A program made the position numbers and the translations under genes. Under the pieces are notes generated by a model. It had not been told where the DNA came from. It ran no database searches and worked only from the letters and a program-made list of their open reading frames with translations. Positions 30,352 to 40,489 of a DNA stretch of 64,000 nucleotides are shown here, piece after piece. Numbering within the stretch: position 1 is the first letter of the stretch; each line of letters begins with the position of its first letter. This DNA comes from Trichomonas vaginalis G3 (Eukaryota > Parabasalia > Trichomonadida > Trichomonadidae), in contig NC_067203.1 in the NCBI RefSeq assembly GCF_026262505.1, forward strand, positions 868,001-932,000, written 5' to 3'.

Positions 30352-33300
30352 TCATTGAACGCGGTACCATGCGAATATAGTCACAAATGGTGGCATATAA
30401 TCTGCACCCGAGCCTGTTGGATTTGTTGTGAAAGTGTGTGAATGATTTCCTGTGGTTCCACAGAAAATACCTGCGCTTGAATCTACTGGGTCACTTGAAA
30501 TATCATATCTATGCATTCCCTGTCTATCCGAACCTGCTGCAAGATTTGTATAACCTCTTTTTGTTATTGAATGTGAATGATTACCTGTTGTGTTTGTAGT
30601 TCCAGTATGAGTGTGCGGTGGAAGGTTTGCTTCTTTAATTTTCTTCGAACCCCCTGTTTGCTTTGAAGAGTTAGCACAGTATAAGAATTTGTCTACAATC
30701 TGTTCCCACGTACCAAAACCTAAAAACTTCTGGATTTGTTGAGTTCATTGACGTATAAATAGAGCCTATAGGATATATGGTTTCAAGAATCTGAGTCTTC
30801 ATTGTTTGAAGTTCATGTTTAACATTTATAAATCCTTTGCCATCTACAATATTTATATTGTTTGTTATTAAACCATTAGGAAAAGTAGGAGGATAAATTC
30901 TTTGTTCTTGTACAGTTGCACCGTTTCTTCCTGTTTTTGTTACTATTTCGATGCATGCTTTAATTTCTTTAATCTTGATTGTTTGAAATTCTTCATGTGT
31001 ATGGTTCTTGTCGGCTTTTCCATTAAGCGCAGCATTTACTTCCGACTTCTTTGCATAATTTTCATCTACATAAGTTTTGTCGGCTTTCTTATCTAACATT
31101 GCTGGTAGTTCATATGTTTCAAAGTTTCTGGCATGACCTTCGATGTTCTACACTGTTATCTAAATTGTTAAGAGTATCTTTTACGCTTGTACTCGGATTC
31201 TCTAAAGGTGCACTTGAACCAATATAGTTCAATATTATGTCGTCTGCTCTAACAGTAGTGAAGGATTTATGTGTATGTTCTTTGTCAGCTTTCTTATCTA
31301 ACATTGCTGGTAGTTCATATGTTTCAAAGTTTCTGCATGACCTTCAATGTTCATACATTGTTATTAAAGTTTAGTGTATCTTTTACGCTTGTACTTGGAT
31401 TCTCTAAAGGTGCACTTGAACCAAGGGTATAGTTCAATATTATGTCGTCTGCTCTAACAGTAGTGAAGGATTTATGTGTATGGTTCTTGTCAGCTTTACT
31501 ATTTAATGTAGCTTGAAGTTCATTTATATCGGAGATATTGTGTTTATGAGATTTCAAAACTTTGTTCGTTGCGTCAAGTTCATCTTTGTCAGCTTTACTT
31601 TTAATAGCATCTTCAAAAGTTATTTTTGCCTTAACTCTCAAAGTAAATCTTGGTTCAACTAATACACCGTTAACAGAAAGTAGAGGCATAAATTTCACCG
31701 GTATAACCAAATGCTTCTGGTGCTTTAGCTACATCATACAGTACAGCTTATGTCATAACCTTTAGCACGAATGTATTTATATCTTCTTTCATTAACATTT
31801 TTTGTCTTCGCTTCATCACTTCGTGTTAAATATCCATGGTAGTCCGTTATAATCTGTTCGTCTGAAGTTATATAATGAACATGGTTTTTATCTGCTTTTT
31901 GTGAAAGAAGTTCAACAACTTTTGCTTCACTTATGTTACCAGTGTCACTTTCATTTATTTTTGTCAGCATTGCGTTCAAAACTTCATAAAGACTAACTAC
32001 TTCTTTTGGTTCTTGAAACAATGAGTCAAAAGTCTTTCTTAACATTACATCTTCAACTGTTATGACTGAGTCAATACCTTTCTCTTTTATTGTCTTAGCT
32101 AACTGACCTAAAACAACGAACATATAGTCTAAAATATTATCTTCAGTGTTAAACACTATACAGTTTTCACGAATTGTTGTGTTTGTTGCTGTTAAAACTT
32201 CTTTAAACTCAGGATATATATTCAGTAGATTTTCAACAATTGTTTGAACCACTTGTCCTCCTTCATCTAAATCTCTTGCTGCCATTAAAGGATGTAAATT
32301 AATTGGTTCAATAATTCCGAGACGAGGGTTGTAAGCAAGTCCGTCGAACATATTTTTACGTTTGAGTGCCCAGTTAGTTAGTTTCTTTGTATTATATGTT
32401 ACTTTACCCCATAAATTTTTGAGACCGTCAAAGAAACTTCCTGTATTTCCATGTAATTTAGCAAACTCAACATAAAACTTCATGCTATCTATGCCACCAA
32501 GAAAAGCCCAGAGTGCATCTATCTCACTTTGCATGGTTATAAGAGATGCAGTTGTTACACCTGATGAAAATAAAGTAAACAACCACCCTAACCAACTCTT
32601 ACCTGCTCCACTTTGTTCTACTTTCACAAAATCACTGATATGACTTTTTAAGTATTCTTTCGTAAGTAATGTGTCTCCAGGTGTAACGTCTCTAACGATA
32701 TTATCTCCGTCAAAAGTCAATGTTCTAACTTGTGTCCGTGCAGCCTTTATTTTAAGGCATGCATAGTCTGGTGTTTGAGGAGCAGAAGGCTCGATGTATG
32801 TAATTTTAAAGAAATCGTCATAATTTTTCTTAAAGGTTTCATATGTTGTTTTGAATGTATTGAACCTCATTATTATATCAAGAAGTTTTGTCAATGAGTC
32901 AGCAATTGCTTCATCTACTGTTGACGTTTTGAGTTTTATTTCTGCTGAGTCGTTTATGAATGGTACTTGACATTGAGTTGTATATGGGTCAAATCCTGTA
33001 GGACCCAAATGAAGCAAGTAGTCTAAAATATCACGAACAGACTTTGAGACAGTTGTGTCGTTCTTCATGACGATTTCACCATTTACAATGAATGGCATAG
33101 TACATGAAGTTATTTGTGGGTCAAAACCAGAAGGATTGAAATGAAGCATATAGTTCAGCGCCTCATACACTGACTTATACACTGTTTCATTATTTTTTGA
33201 CACAATTTCACCATTTACAATGAATGGCATTGTCGAAGGAGTTGTTTTTGTATCGAACCCTGAAGGATTGAAGTTAAGAATGCTTTCAAGAGCTTCATAT

Positions 33301-33533
33301 ACAGACCTATAAACAGTTGTGTCGTTCTTCATGACAATTTCACCATTTACAATGAATGGCATAGTACATGGAGTTAAAATAGGGTCAAACTTTTCATAGT
33401 CCTTCCATGTTATGTATTTCTCAGTATTTCCATCAGAAATAACAATATATTTGTCAGTAAGTGTGAGAGAGTATTGACCAAAATATAAACGTTTAGCTCT
33501 GTCAGCTTCATACGCATATGCAGCTATACTCAT
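30352..33533 (-). pseudogene. Long trimeric fibre gene of element A, broken
   Basis: The start MSIAAYAYEADRAKRLYFG follows a TTTTATTC...AAAATATG motif. The N-terminal part has three ~60-residue repeats with CTMPFIVNGEIVMKNDTTV. The shaft carries repeated KADKNHTH units (HxH, as in trimeric phage fibres), and the tip has GNHSHTF and PPFVTIFAWYR, like phage tail-collar/tip domains. About four breaks, plus internal duplication of a ~60-residue shaft unit. It would form a receptor-binding fibre on the particle. It is homologous to the fibre at 48101-49834. Divergent from 33551 with an 17-bp spacer. Confidence 0.7.
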
Positions 33534-33550
33534 ATTTTAATGAGAATAAA

Positions 33551-34327
33551 ATGTTGTTCTATTTGCAAAGTACAGACCCAAACGAATACGGGACAGTAAA
33601 GCTACAAACAAACTTAGGTCTACAGAATGAGGCGCTTGCATTCAGAATGGTTGACTTCAATACTATCGCTTCATTCGTTATAACAGATGAAACAGATTTC
33701 ATGGAGATTGAAATAGATGGAAAGAAGCACGAAATAAGATTTCACAATAATGTAGAATATAAGATGGAAACATTAGCTGGAGTGTTAAATGCTCTCATAA
33801 ATACTACAATAAACAAGGATAACGAAGAAAACTTAATGAATGTTAAACTTATTGCAGGAGTTTTGAAGTTCAGTTATGCGAAGGAGTTTAAGATAACACG
33901 AATGAGTCATAGAGTACAACTTCTTTTGGGTGCATACCATATGACATTTCCTTTGAAAAGTGTTGACAAAACGATTGAGATGAAATCTGTTCCATACGTA
34001 TGTTATGGTAATTGTTTATACATTGAGTCTAAAATAGCTAATGTCACAGGCATTTCAGGAGTTAATAGTAAAGGTTCAGTAGAATATAAATCCTTCTGTT
34101 ATGCAGTCAATTCAATGTTCATTCCAAACGTTCCTGTCATAGCAACTCATTTAGGTAAATGGGTTCGCATTAGTCCTCATAATTTGAAAGACATGCAATT
34201 CAGACTTGTTGACTTTCAAGGAGAGCCTGTAGAACTGAAGGCACCAGTGCGAATGACTGTTGAAGTTGACTTTTTAGAAAATATTAAATGCAACAGCTTA
34301 CAAGAGAACTCAGAGCTAAAAATATAA
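33551..34327 (+). CDS. Penton/minor capsid-like protein, group 1 (258 aa)
   Basis: The start MLFYLQSTDPNEYGTVKLQ follows GAGAATAAAATG, opposite the fibre start. Beta-rich, without membrane segments. The C-terminus MQFRLVDFQGEPVEL...VRMTVEVDF resembles ITLTLVDANFVPVKL in the protein at 62546-63343 and the closing pattern common to jelly-roll capsid vertex proteins of Polinton-like viruses. Looks whole. It overlaps the next gene by 40 bp, implying co-expression. The penton role is inferred; a tail or minor capsid role is possible. Confidence 0.55.
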   Translation: MLFYLQSTDPNEYGTVKLQTNLGLQNEALAFRMVDFNTIASFVITDETDFMEIEIDGKKHEIRFHNNVEYKMETLAGVLNALINTTINKDNEENLMNVKLIAGVLKFSYAKEFKITRMSHRVQLLLGAYHMTFPLKSVDKTIEMKSVPYVCYGNCLYIESKIANVTGISGVNSKGSVEYKSFCYAVNSMFIPNVPVIATHLGKWVRISPHNLKDMQFRLVDFQGEPVELKAPVRMTVEVDFLENIKCNSLQENSELKI

Positions 34328-34530
34328 AGTATGAATGTTATGTATTAGGTCATGAACTTTGGTTGTTGCTGTTTGATGAAACAAATGAGTTAGTTATGTC
34401 AGTCAAGAGAACAGAAAAATATTGTGTTAGTGAAAACTGCACCAAGTCAATAAGATTAGGTTTGCATTATGAAGATGAGTTCGATACTGTTGAAGAAGTT
34501 TTGGATAGATATTACAAATTGCTAACTTGA
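34288..34530 (+). CDS. Small acidic element protein (80 aa)
   Basis: Starts MQQLTRELRAKNIKYECYVL, overlapping the end of the penton-like gene by 40 bp. It has a compact alpha/beta look with an acidic C-terminal helix (EDEFDTVEEVLDRYYKLL). No known family. Its stop is followed by GC-rich hairpins and then the nested insertion. Confidence 0.5.
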   Translation: MQQLTRELRAKNIKYECYVLGHELWLLLFDETNELVMSVKRTEKYCVSENCTKSIRLGLHYEDEFDTVEEVLDRYYKLLT

Positions 34531-34546
34531 AATTTTTTTGACTGAC

Positions 34547-34579
34547 GGCACAAAGCGCCAAGATGGGCTCAAAGAGCCC
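34547..34579 (+). terminator. Tandem GC-rich hairpins after the penton-like operon
   Basis: GGCACAAAGCGCC (34547-34559) and GGGCTCAAAGAGCCC (34565-34579; perfect 6-bp stem, AAA loop) follow a T-run. They lie between convergent genes in the ancestral arrangement and could end or protect transcripts. Confidence 0.4.
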
Positions 34580-34648
34580 TCCTGACTGCTTTAATTTACT
34601 AAAACATATTTCAAACAAAGTTTATATTCTGTTGAAAGTTTTGTATAT
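34568..34648. repeat. 81-bp duplication flanking the nested insert, left copy
   Basis: Identical over 81 bp to 36650-36730. The right copy contains the last 58 bp of the gene at 36673-37287, so the right copy is in its original context and the left copy is the duplicate. Confidence 0.9.
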
Positions 34649-34944
34649 GAAAAAACCAGAATTTTCGAAAAAGTGACACCAACTATTAAAGTTATTTTAT
34701 TACTAGATTTATTTACAAATTATAAGATAATATCATTAACCGAATATATTTTTAATATAAATAAAAAACTTTTTTTTATACAAAAAATTACAATCAATCG
34801 ATAAATATTATAAAACATTTATTCCAAAAAGATTAAGTAATAGGTGGGATCCTGCATAAAATATAATTTTATGTCATAAAGTTTACAAATTTTAGATGGA
34901 CCACAGTGAGAATGTGAGTGGTTAATTTAAAGGTGGTCTGATAA

Positions 34945-35574
34945 AGATATCGAAGCTTACTCAACAAAGCATGAAGCAGTTTCTAATACACAATCTTACT
35001 AGTTGTGTTTCGGTCGCCAGCGCTCTCATAGGGGTGCTGATTTCAAAAACCACTACTTCAAATTATTCAACAATACTCAATGCAGCATGAAGCAGCTACT
35101 ACTGCTGTATCTTACTGGTAGTGTTTTGGTCGTTGGCTCTTGCACAGTCTCTCAGATTTTCAATTTTTTTTTCAACACTATCTTGTTTCGCTCTCAGAAA
35201 GCTATCCTACAAAGACATCGAAGCTTACTCAACACAGCATGAAGCAGTTTCTAATACACAATCTTACTAGTTGTGTTTCGGTCGCCAGCGCTCTCATAGG
35301 GGTGCTGATTTCAAAAACCACTACTTCAAATTATTCAACAATACTCAATGCAGCATGAAGCAGCTACTACTGCTGTATCTTACTGGTAGTGTTTTGGTCG
35401 TTGGCTCTTGCACAGTCTCTCAGATTTTCAATTTTTTTTTTCAACACTATCTTGTTTCGCTCTCAGAAAGCTATCCTACAAAGACATCGAAGCTTACTCA
35501 ACACAGCATGAAGCAGTTTCTAATACACAATCTTACTAGTTGTGTTTCGGTCGCCAGCGCTCTCATAGGGGTGC
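34945..35574. repeat. 268/269-bp tandem repeat, about 2.4 copies
   Basis: CGAAGCTTACTCAACA recurs at 34951, 35219 and 35488. Units are almost identical. Reading frames within it (such as one starting MCFGRQRSHRG) repeat with the unit and are not taken as genes. Confidence 0.9.
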
Positions 35575-35689
35575 ACCGAAATTCAATTGTTAATGATATC
35601 AATTCACAAATTGGAATCGAAGATCAGTATGAAATTTAAAATATAAATAAATTTTAATTATATTATTTTTAATTTTTTTAAATAATATA

Positions 35690-36560
35690 CATATATAAAT
35701 ACATGCATATATACATATATAAATATATACATATATAAATATATACATATATATAATATATACATATATAAATATATACATATATAAATATATACATATA
35801 TAAATATATACATATATAAATATATACATATATAAATATATACATATATAAATATATACATATATAAATATATACATATATAAATATATACATATATAAA
35901 TATAATATATAAATATACATATATAAATATATACATATATAATATATACATATATAAATATATACATATATAAATATATACATATATAAATATATACATA
36001 TATAAATATATACATATATAAATATATACATATATAAATATATACATATATAAATATATACATATATAAATATATACATATATAATATATACATATATAA
36101 TATACATATATAAATATATACATATATAAATATATACATATATAAATATATACATATATAATATATACATATATAAATATATACATATATAAATATATAC
36201 ATATATAAATATATACATATATAAATATATACATATATAAATATATACATATATAAATATATACATATATAAATATATACATATATAAATATATACATAT
36301 ATAAATATACATATATAAATATACATATATAAATATATACATATATAAATATATACATATATAAATATATACATATATAAATATATACATATATAATATA
36401 TACATATATAAATATACATATATATAAATATATAATATATAAATATAATATATATATATACATATATAAATATATACATATATAAATATATACATATATA
36501 AATATATACATATATAAATATATACATATATAAATATACATATATAAATATATTTATATA
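35690..36560. repeat. 16-bp microsatellite (ATATACATATATAAAT)n
   Basis: About fifty units, with some shortened to 12-15 bp. The Tyr/Ile-rich frames on the minus strand are by-products of the repeat. Confidence 0.97.
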
Positions 36561-36649
36561 TATAAATATATAAATAACAAAATACAATCAAAAAATAGTG
36601 TTTGGAAATTTAAGGTTAAGTGTCACTTTTTCGTAAATTCTACCACACT

Positions 36650-36730
36650 CTCAAAGAGCCCTCCTGACTGCTTTAATTTACTAAAACATATTTCAAACAA
36701 AGTTTATATTCTGTTGAAAGTTTTGTATAT
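36650..36730. repeat. 81-bp duplication flanking the nested insert, right copy
   Basis: Identical to 34568-34648; includes the 3' end and stop of the gene at 36673, which is therefore left whole by the insertion. Confidence 0.9.
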
Positions 36731-37287
36731 TCATTCGAATATTTATACTTAAACTCAACTCCTGTAGTTCCTGGTGTTTCAATGATGCGGATGTTACCTA
36801 TTTTCATGAATAGTGGAGTTTGACCACAGCATTCGATTTCAGGGTCGAGATAGTCAATGACACATTGTTTCCCTGTTATTCGTGAGATAACATTTTCAAG
36901 GTCCTCCTTTGTTAGAATTATTTGGTTCTTACTTATAAGATTTGTCAAAAGCTTCTTATCGTCTTTGAGTAAAATTGTTTGGTATAACTGAAGAAGGTAA
37001 TGGTCTACGTTATCTGAAGGATTTGTTTGAACATTTGTGTAAGGATTGTCGTTGGCTTCTCTTGAAAGAATTTGGTCCAGTGGTGGATACTCTAACTTAA
37101 CATCTGATGTAGCGTTAGCGTTTGAAGCTGTGTTTAAATTCACGGATTTCAGCTCTGGTTCTGGTTCTTTCAAACACTCTGAACTATAGTTCTTTATGAC
37201 AATATTGTTTGTCGTTCGTGAGTCAACATTTGATGTTGGTTCAATTGGAACATTAACGGCACCAGCTAAGATGGATTTGCTTCTCAT
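36673..37287 (-). CDS. Conserved Maverick protein with ECCGQ motif (204 aa)
   Basis: Homologue of the protein at 63348-63929: shared C-terminal PEIECCGQTP ... IIETPGTTGVEFKYKYSN against PDIACCGVSY ... MKGGETLNLKYSF. The N-terminal half is Asn/Ser/Pro-rich and disordered; the middle is helical. In both elements it is divergent, across a 17-25 bp spacer, from a small plus-strand gene and lies close to the ATPase or penton gene. Looks whole. Probably a virion or assembly factor; function is unknown. Confidence 0.6.
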   Translation of the reverse strand: MRSKSILAGAVNVPIEPTSNVDSRTTNNIVIKNYSSECLKEPEPELKSVNLNTASNANATSDVKLEYPPLDQILSREANDNPYTNVQTNPSDNVDHYLLQLYQTILLKDDKKLLTNLISKNQIILTKEDLENVISRITGKQCVIDYLDPEIECCGQTPLFMKIGNIRIIETPGTTGVEFKYKYSNEYTKLSTEYKLCLKYVLVN

Positions 37288-37312
37288 TTCATATAGAATA
37301 AAAACCTTTTAT

Positions 37313-37714
37313 ATGTATGAAATGAACAATATACTCGACAAGGGTTTGAATGTAAAGCTAACGAATGAAAATATTGTTGAATTCACTGAGACAGGAGCTG
37401 TGTATAAAGATGTAGAACTACTGAACAAAAGAGCTAAGGGAAGAAGCAGGAACATGAACAAAGGGTGGAAGCCTATAAAAATTTATGTCAATGATGGCTC
37501 AGGAGGTTCAAACATAAAGTATGCAGAAAGTTATAGAGTTTATGCTCTCAAAGGTGAAAAGCCTTCATTTAAGAACAGCTATTCTAACGCATATCCTCAA
37601 AAGCTAACGGATGGGGAAGTGGATGATATGAATGACAGCAAAAATATTAACAGAAATGGCGACAGAGATGCATGGAATTTGTTTACCATCAGTCAATTGA
37701 AGGTTAAACTTTAA
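37313..37714 (+). CDS. Unrecognised small element protein (133 aa)
   Basis: Starts MYEMNNILDKGLNVKLTNEN (an ATG at 37322 is also possible). Basic, Asn/Lys/Gly-rich, with RAKGRSRNMNKGW. The gene partly visible at 63948 begins MDVFEYLFELKQNKVYT and sits in the same divergent position, so they may be related. Its stop overlaps the ATPase stop by 4 bp (tail to tail). No family is recognised. Confidence 0.5.
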   Translation: MYEMNNILDKGLNVKLTNENIVEFTETGAVYKDVELLNKRAKGRSRNMNKGWKPIKIYVNDGSGGSNIKYAESYRVYALKGEKPSFKNSYSNAYPQKLTDGEVDDMNDSKNINRNGDRDAWNLFTISQLKVKL

Positions 37715-38598
37715 AACAATGTTGGTCGTTCCCATGGAATATTTTTGACTTTAATGGTATTAGTCATGATATGAATCTCAAGGTATGAACGAGGAGAGAT
37801 GAGAGACTTATATGCTTCCCAAATTTCTTCAAAAGGTAATGTTATACCTGACTGTTTCCAAATGAGTTCAATGTCATAGCGTGAGAAACCTTGAAAGATA
37901 ACGAAGTCAGTTATGAGACGTTTTATGTTTAAAGCTAAAAACCTCCATGTTTGCATAAGTATTGCTACAGTTAAATGGTAATGTCTGACTTTAGTTATGA
38001 TGTTAGCTAATGGTGAGTCAGGCTTTGAAACTAAACCTTTTCCGGCGAAGTCGTCACAAACTAATAAAGTGTTTGATGGATATTTTTTGAAGGGGTATTT
38101 TGAAAGTTTTGATAGAATGTAGTTTGTCAGTCGTTTCATATCGTAAACTCCTGAGTACTGACGCAAGTGGTGTTTGTCAATAATTCTTTCCATCTCCTCA
38201 GAAGTCTTTTGCATTCCTGACTGTATAAATTCAACGATGGCATAATATTTTCTCTTACGTCGAATGTAACGTTGAAGAAATTCAATGAGTTCACTGTCTG
38301 GAACTTTAACGACAGAGGCTTGAACTTTTGACATAAATGTTTTCGCTGTTGAGTCCATAGAGTCTGAAGTTGCTGATATAATGATTTGGTCATAATATGA
38401 GTCATTTCCTAAACGTTCTGTTATGAGTATATGACGAATGAGGTTAAATGTCTTACCTGAACCCATCTTTCCACAATAGAAATACACACCATTTGAACAG
38501 AACTCATAATCTTTGCTGAAAGGAAGAATAAGAGAAGAGTTAAGTTTGTCTGTAGTTTCATTCATGTCTTCATCTACGTCATGTATTAAATGCTTCAT
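37711..38598 (-). CDS. DNA-packaging ATPase (FtsK/HerA-A32 type), 295 aa
   Basis: Walker A GKMGSGKT at residues 43-50 after a beta strand (GVYFYC), and Walker B NTLLVCDDF at 176-184. VAILMQTWRF and RLITDFVIFQGFS follow at positions expected for the sensor motifs of A32-like packaging ATPases. The enzyme would pump element DNA into preformed capsids. Looks whole, of normal family length. It is divergent from 38615 over a 16-bp spacer and shares homology with the broken gene at 59459-60328. Confidence 0.88.
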   Translation of the reverse strand: MKHLIHDVDEDMNETTDKLNSSLILPFSKDYEFCSNGVYFYCGKMGSGKTFNLIRHILITERLGNDSYYDQIIISATSDSMDSTAKTFMSKVQASVVKVPDSELIEFLQRYIRRKRKYYAIVEFIQSGMQKTSEEMERIIDKHHLRQYSGVYDMKRLTNYILSKLSKYPFKKYPSNTLLVCDDFAGKGLVSKPDSPLANIITKVRHYHLTVAILMQTWRFLALNIKRLITDFVIFQGFSRYDIELIWKQSGITLPFEEIWEAYKSLISPRSYLEIHIMTNTIKVKNIPWERPTLF

Positions 38599-38614
38599 TT
38601 TATCTCCATTAAAA
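38599..38614. promoter_or_regulatory. 16-bp bidirectional spacer with element start motif
   Basis: The whole space between two divergent ATGs reads TTTTATCTCCATTAAAA. On each strand a T-run plus TTTTTA(A/T) lies about 12-16 bp before the start. Similar minimal spacers occur between 33533/33551, 48082/48101 and 63929/63948. Confidence 0.6.
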
Positions 38615-39496
38615 ATGCAAGTCAGAAATATTCAGAACATAGCACCGAGTCTAACTGACAAGAGTATAAAGATATACTATGAACATGTTATGATGAAACC
38701 AACCAAAATTCAAGAAAGTCAGTATACTTATGAATATCCAAGACACTGGGTAGAGTATGTAGGAGGTGAGAAAGCTATTGAAATCAGACAGGTTCGAAGT
38801 ATTCCAGCAGGAAGAACAATATTATTGAAGAACTTTAATGTTTTGAGGTATAATGATGAAACAAAGAAGCAAGATAGTTTCCCTGTTGCTGTGTATGTGA
38901 ACTTAGATACAGGAGATGACATGAAAGTTTTTAATACAAAGCTTCAAACGGTAGTGAGAGAACAACTGACTGCGGAAGGACATCCATTACCTTCAGAAGT
39001 TACCATAGCATATAATTTTGAAACAAACTCAATAGATTTTAAAGTCGTCTCTGCAAAGAAGTCAGGTTTTACATTTAATGAAGCAGATGTATATTCGAAT
39101 GAAAACTTCAAAGCTATTGCATGGTTAGATAATGACGATTGCTTTAAGAAAATATTTAAATACAGTGACTCAACGATGTCAATAGATGACCTTCGTGGAA
39201 TGTTACCATCGACGTTTACAGTAGAAGGTTCAGCAGGATTGCTTACAAGATTGTCAATTGGTGGTATTTGGTCTCGTGAGAACATTGTTATAAAATCCAG
39301 TATAAGTGAATTTGCTGAAGAATCTATATTATGTCTTTCAAACTATATGTATTCGCCGCCAAAGCATTATAGTATAACAAACTTTGTCAGTAAGTTTAAC
39401 ATAAGACTTGTCGAACCTTCTTCAATGAAAGATGTTGTGCTACCTAAAGATGGAAAGGATGGACTCATTATTGAGATGATTTTAATAGCATATTAA
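38615..39496 (+). CDS. Penton/minor capsid-like protein, group 2 (293 aa)
   Basis: Start MQVRNIQNIAPSLTDKSIKI. An early YEYPRHWVEYVGGEKAIEI segment, a central ESILCLSNYMYSPPKHY and a C-terminal VVLPKDGKDGLIIEMILIAY are all shared in pattern with the proteins at 20190-21043 and 47234-48082. Predominantly beta by eye. It stands first in a three-gene cluster with zero spacing (stop and next ATG adjacent). Looks whole. A vertex or minor capsid role is inferred from number, length and neighbourhood. Confidence 0.6.
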   Translation: MQVRNIQNIAPSLTDKSIKIYYEHVMMKPTKIQESQYTYEYPRHWVEYVGGEKAIEIRQVRSIPAGRTILLKNFNVLRYNDETKKQDSFPVAVYVNLDTGDDMKVFNTKLQTVVREQLTAEGHPLPSEVTIAYNFETNSIDFKVVSAKKSGFTFNEADVYSNENFKAIAWLDNDDCFKKIFKYSDSTMSIDDLRGMLPSTFTVEGSAGLLTRLSIGGIWSRENIVIKSSISEFAEESILCLSNYMYSPPKHYSITNFVSKFNIRLVEPSSMKDVVLPKDGKDGLIIEMILIAY

Positions 39497-39721
39497 ATGA
39501 GCTTGTTCTTGAAGGTCATTCATGATGAAATAACTGTTGTAGAAGATGTTAGCAATTGTTCAGACATTTTGAAGCGTATAGATGATATAAGAAAGAAGTT
39601 AGATAGACCGCAAAGTAGTGAGGGCGAAGCCCGTGAGAACGCTTATGTTTCATTGACTTTCTCCAGTAACGAGAACTTTTATGAGATAATATTGAAGAGA
39701 GATGATTTTAATATGGTGTAA
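39497..39721 (+). CDS. Small element protein (74 aa)
   Basis: ATG directly follows the previous stop. Short helical protein (SDILKRIDDIRKKLDRPQSS) followed by a beta-like end (VSLTFSSNENFYEIILKRDD). The coding sequence contains a GC-rich palindrome GGGCGAAGCCC (39622-39632), out of keeping with the AT-rich surroundings. No family is recognised. Confidence 0.5.
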   Translation: MSLFLKVIHDEITVVEDVSNCSDILKRIDDIRKKLDRPQSSEGEARENAYVSLTFSSNENFYEIILKRDDFNMV

Positions 39722-40249
39722 ATGGTAGCTTGGGCAGCTTTAGGCGCAATGGGAACAAAAGCATTAGCATTTGGAGCAAAAGCACTTGGAGCTTATGACG
39801 CAGTAAATAAAATGAGTGGAGGAAGGGTTTCGAAGACATTAGATGCAAATAAAGGGAAGATTGGAGGCTGGGTTGCAAAGAAGTTAAGATTAAATAAAAT
39901 AGGGCTCATAAATAAAGCATCCAATTTGGTTGCGACTGAGTCAGAAAATGCTTTAGGAAAGGACGATGAGTTTGCAAAACACGCAAAAGACTTTAATGAC
40001 CAGATGAAAGGTGAAACAATGCATTTAAATAGAGTCGATGGAACTAAAGAAAATGTTTCTTCTCCACCAGCGGTTTATCCATACGGACCTTATGGAATGT
40101 ATGGAAACCCTTACGAAAGACCATTTGACCCATTGACTGGTGGAAGTAACTGGTATCATTACGGCCGAAGAAGAAAGACAGTCAAGTTGGAGACAGACGT
40201 GAAGAAAGCAACTAAAAAGAAACCAAGGAAGAGAGTTATAAAGCAATGA
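39722..40249 (+). CDS. Gly/Ala-rich, basic-tailed minor virion-like protein (175 aa)
   Basis: ATG directly follows the previous stop. An Ala/Gly-rich amphipathic N-terminus (MVAWAALGAMGTKALAFGAK), a basic helical middle, a Tyr/Pro/Gly-rich segment (YPYGPYGMYGNPYERPF) and a Lys/Arg tail (KKATKKKPRKRVIKQ). This layout recalls adenovirus pVI/pX-like internal proteins that disrupt membranes and bind DNA. Its final codons reach the right TIR. Looks whole. Role inferred only. Confidence 0.55.
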   Translation: MVAWAALGAMGTKALAFGAKALGAYDAVNKMSGGRVSKTLDANKGKIGGWVAKKLRLNKIGLINKASNLVATESENALGKDDEFAKHAKDFNDQMKGETMHLNRVDGTKENVSSPPAVYPYGPYGMYGNPYERPFDPLTGGSNWYHYGRRRKTVKLETDVKKATKKKPRKRVIKQ

Positions 40250-40257
40250 ATTCAACA

Positions 40258-40304
40258 GGGTGAAAAAACAGGTGAAAAAAGAGGTGAGATCTCACCACTT
40301 CACC
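40258..40304. promoter_or_regulatory. Palindromic iteron in right TIR
   Basis: Inverted copy of the iteron at 17001-17047; palindrome GGTGAGATCTCACC at 40283-40296. It lies about 190 bp upstream of the TIR gene. Confidence 0.7.
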
Positions 40305-40354
40305 TAAATTTATTTTTGTGCTATGTTTTCATACGTGTGAGGGTGGTGATATCA

Positions 40355-40488
40355 TTTATTTTTTATTTTATTTTTTATTTTATTTTTTATTTTATTTTTT
40401 ATTTTATTTTTTATTTTATTTTTTATTTTATTTTTTATTTTATTTTTTATTTTATTTTTTATTTTATTTTTTATTTTATTTTTATATA
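40355..40488. repeat. 12-bp microsatellite in right TIR
   Basis: About eleven copies of a T-rich 12-bp unit (complement of the unit at 16881). Phe/Tyr/Leu-rich and Lys/Asn-rich frames over it are artefacts. Confidence 0.95.
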
Positions 40489-40489
40489 A

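Larger units (their letters stand above)
34649..36649. mobile_element. Nested 2.0-kb satellite-rich insert of unknown type
   Basis: Bounded by the 81-bp duplication. Near its two ends lies an inverted repeat AGAATTT(T/A)CGAAAAAGTGACAC (34659-34679 and 36618-36639). Interior: AT-rich DNA, a 268-bp tandem repeat and a long 16-bp microsatellite. It has no credible gene. The inverted ends suggest a non-autonomous DNA element; the length of the target duplication is unlike any common cut-and-paste element. The AAAAAGTGACA motif is also the complement of a host initiator. Confidence 0.6.

Noticed and set aside
35003-35639. Repeated frames such as MCFGRQRSHRG and MKQLLLLYLTG
   Set aside because: They recur with the 268-bp tandem repeat and overlap each other in different frames.
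35599-36591. Long Tyr/Ile-rich frames on the minus strand
   Set aside because: They are translations of the 16-bp AT microsatellite in three frames.
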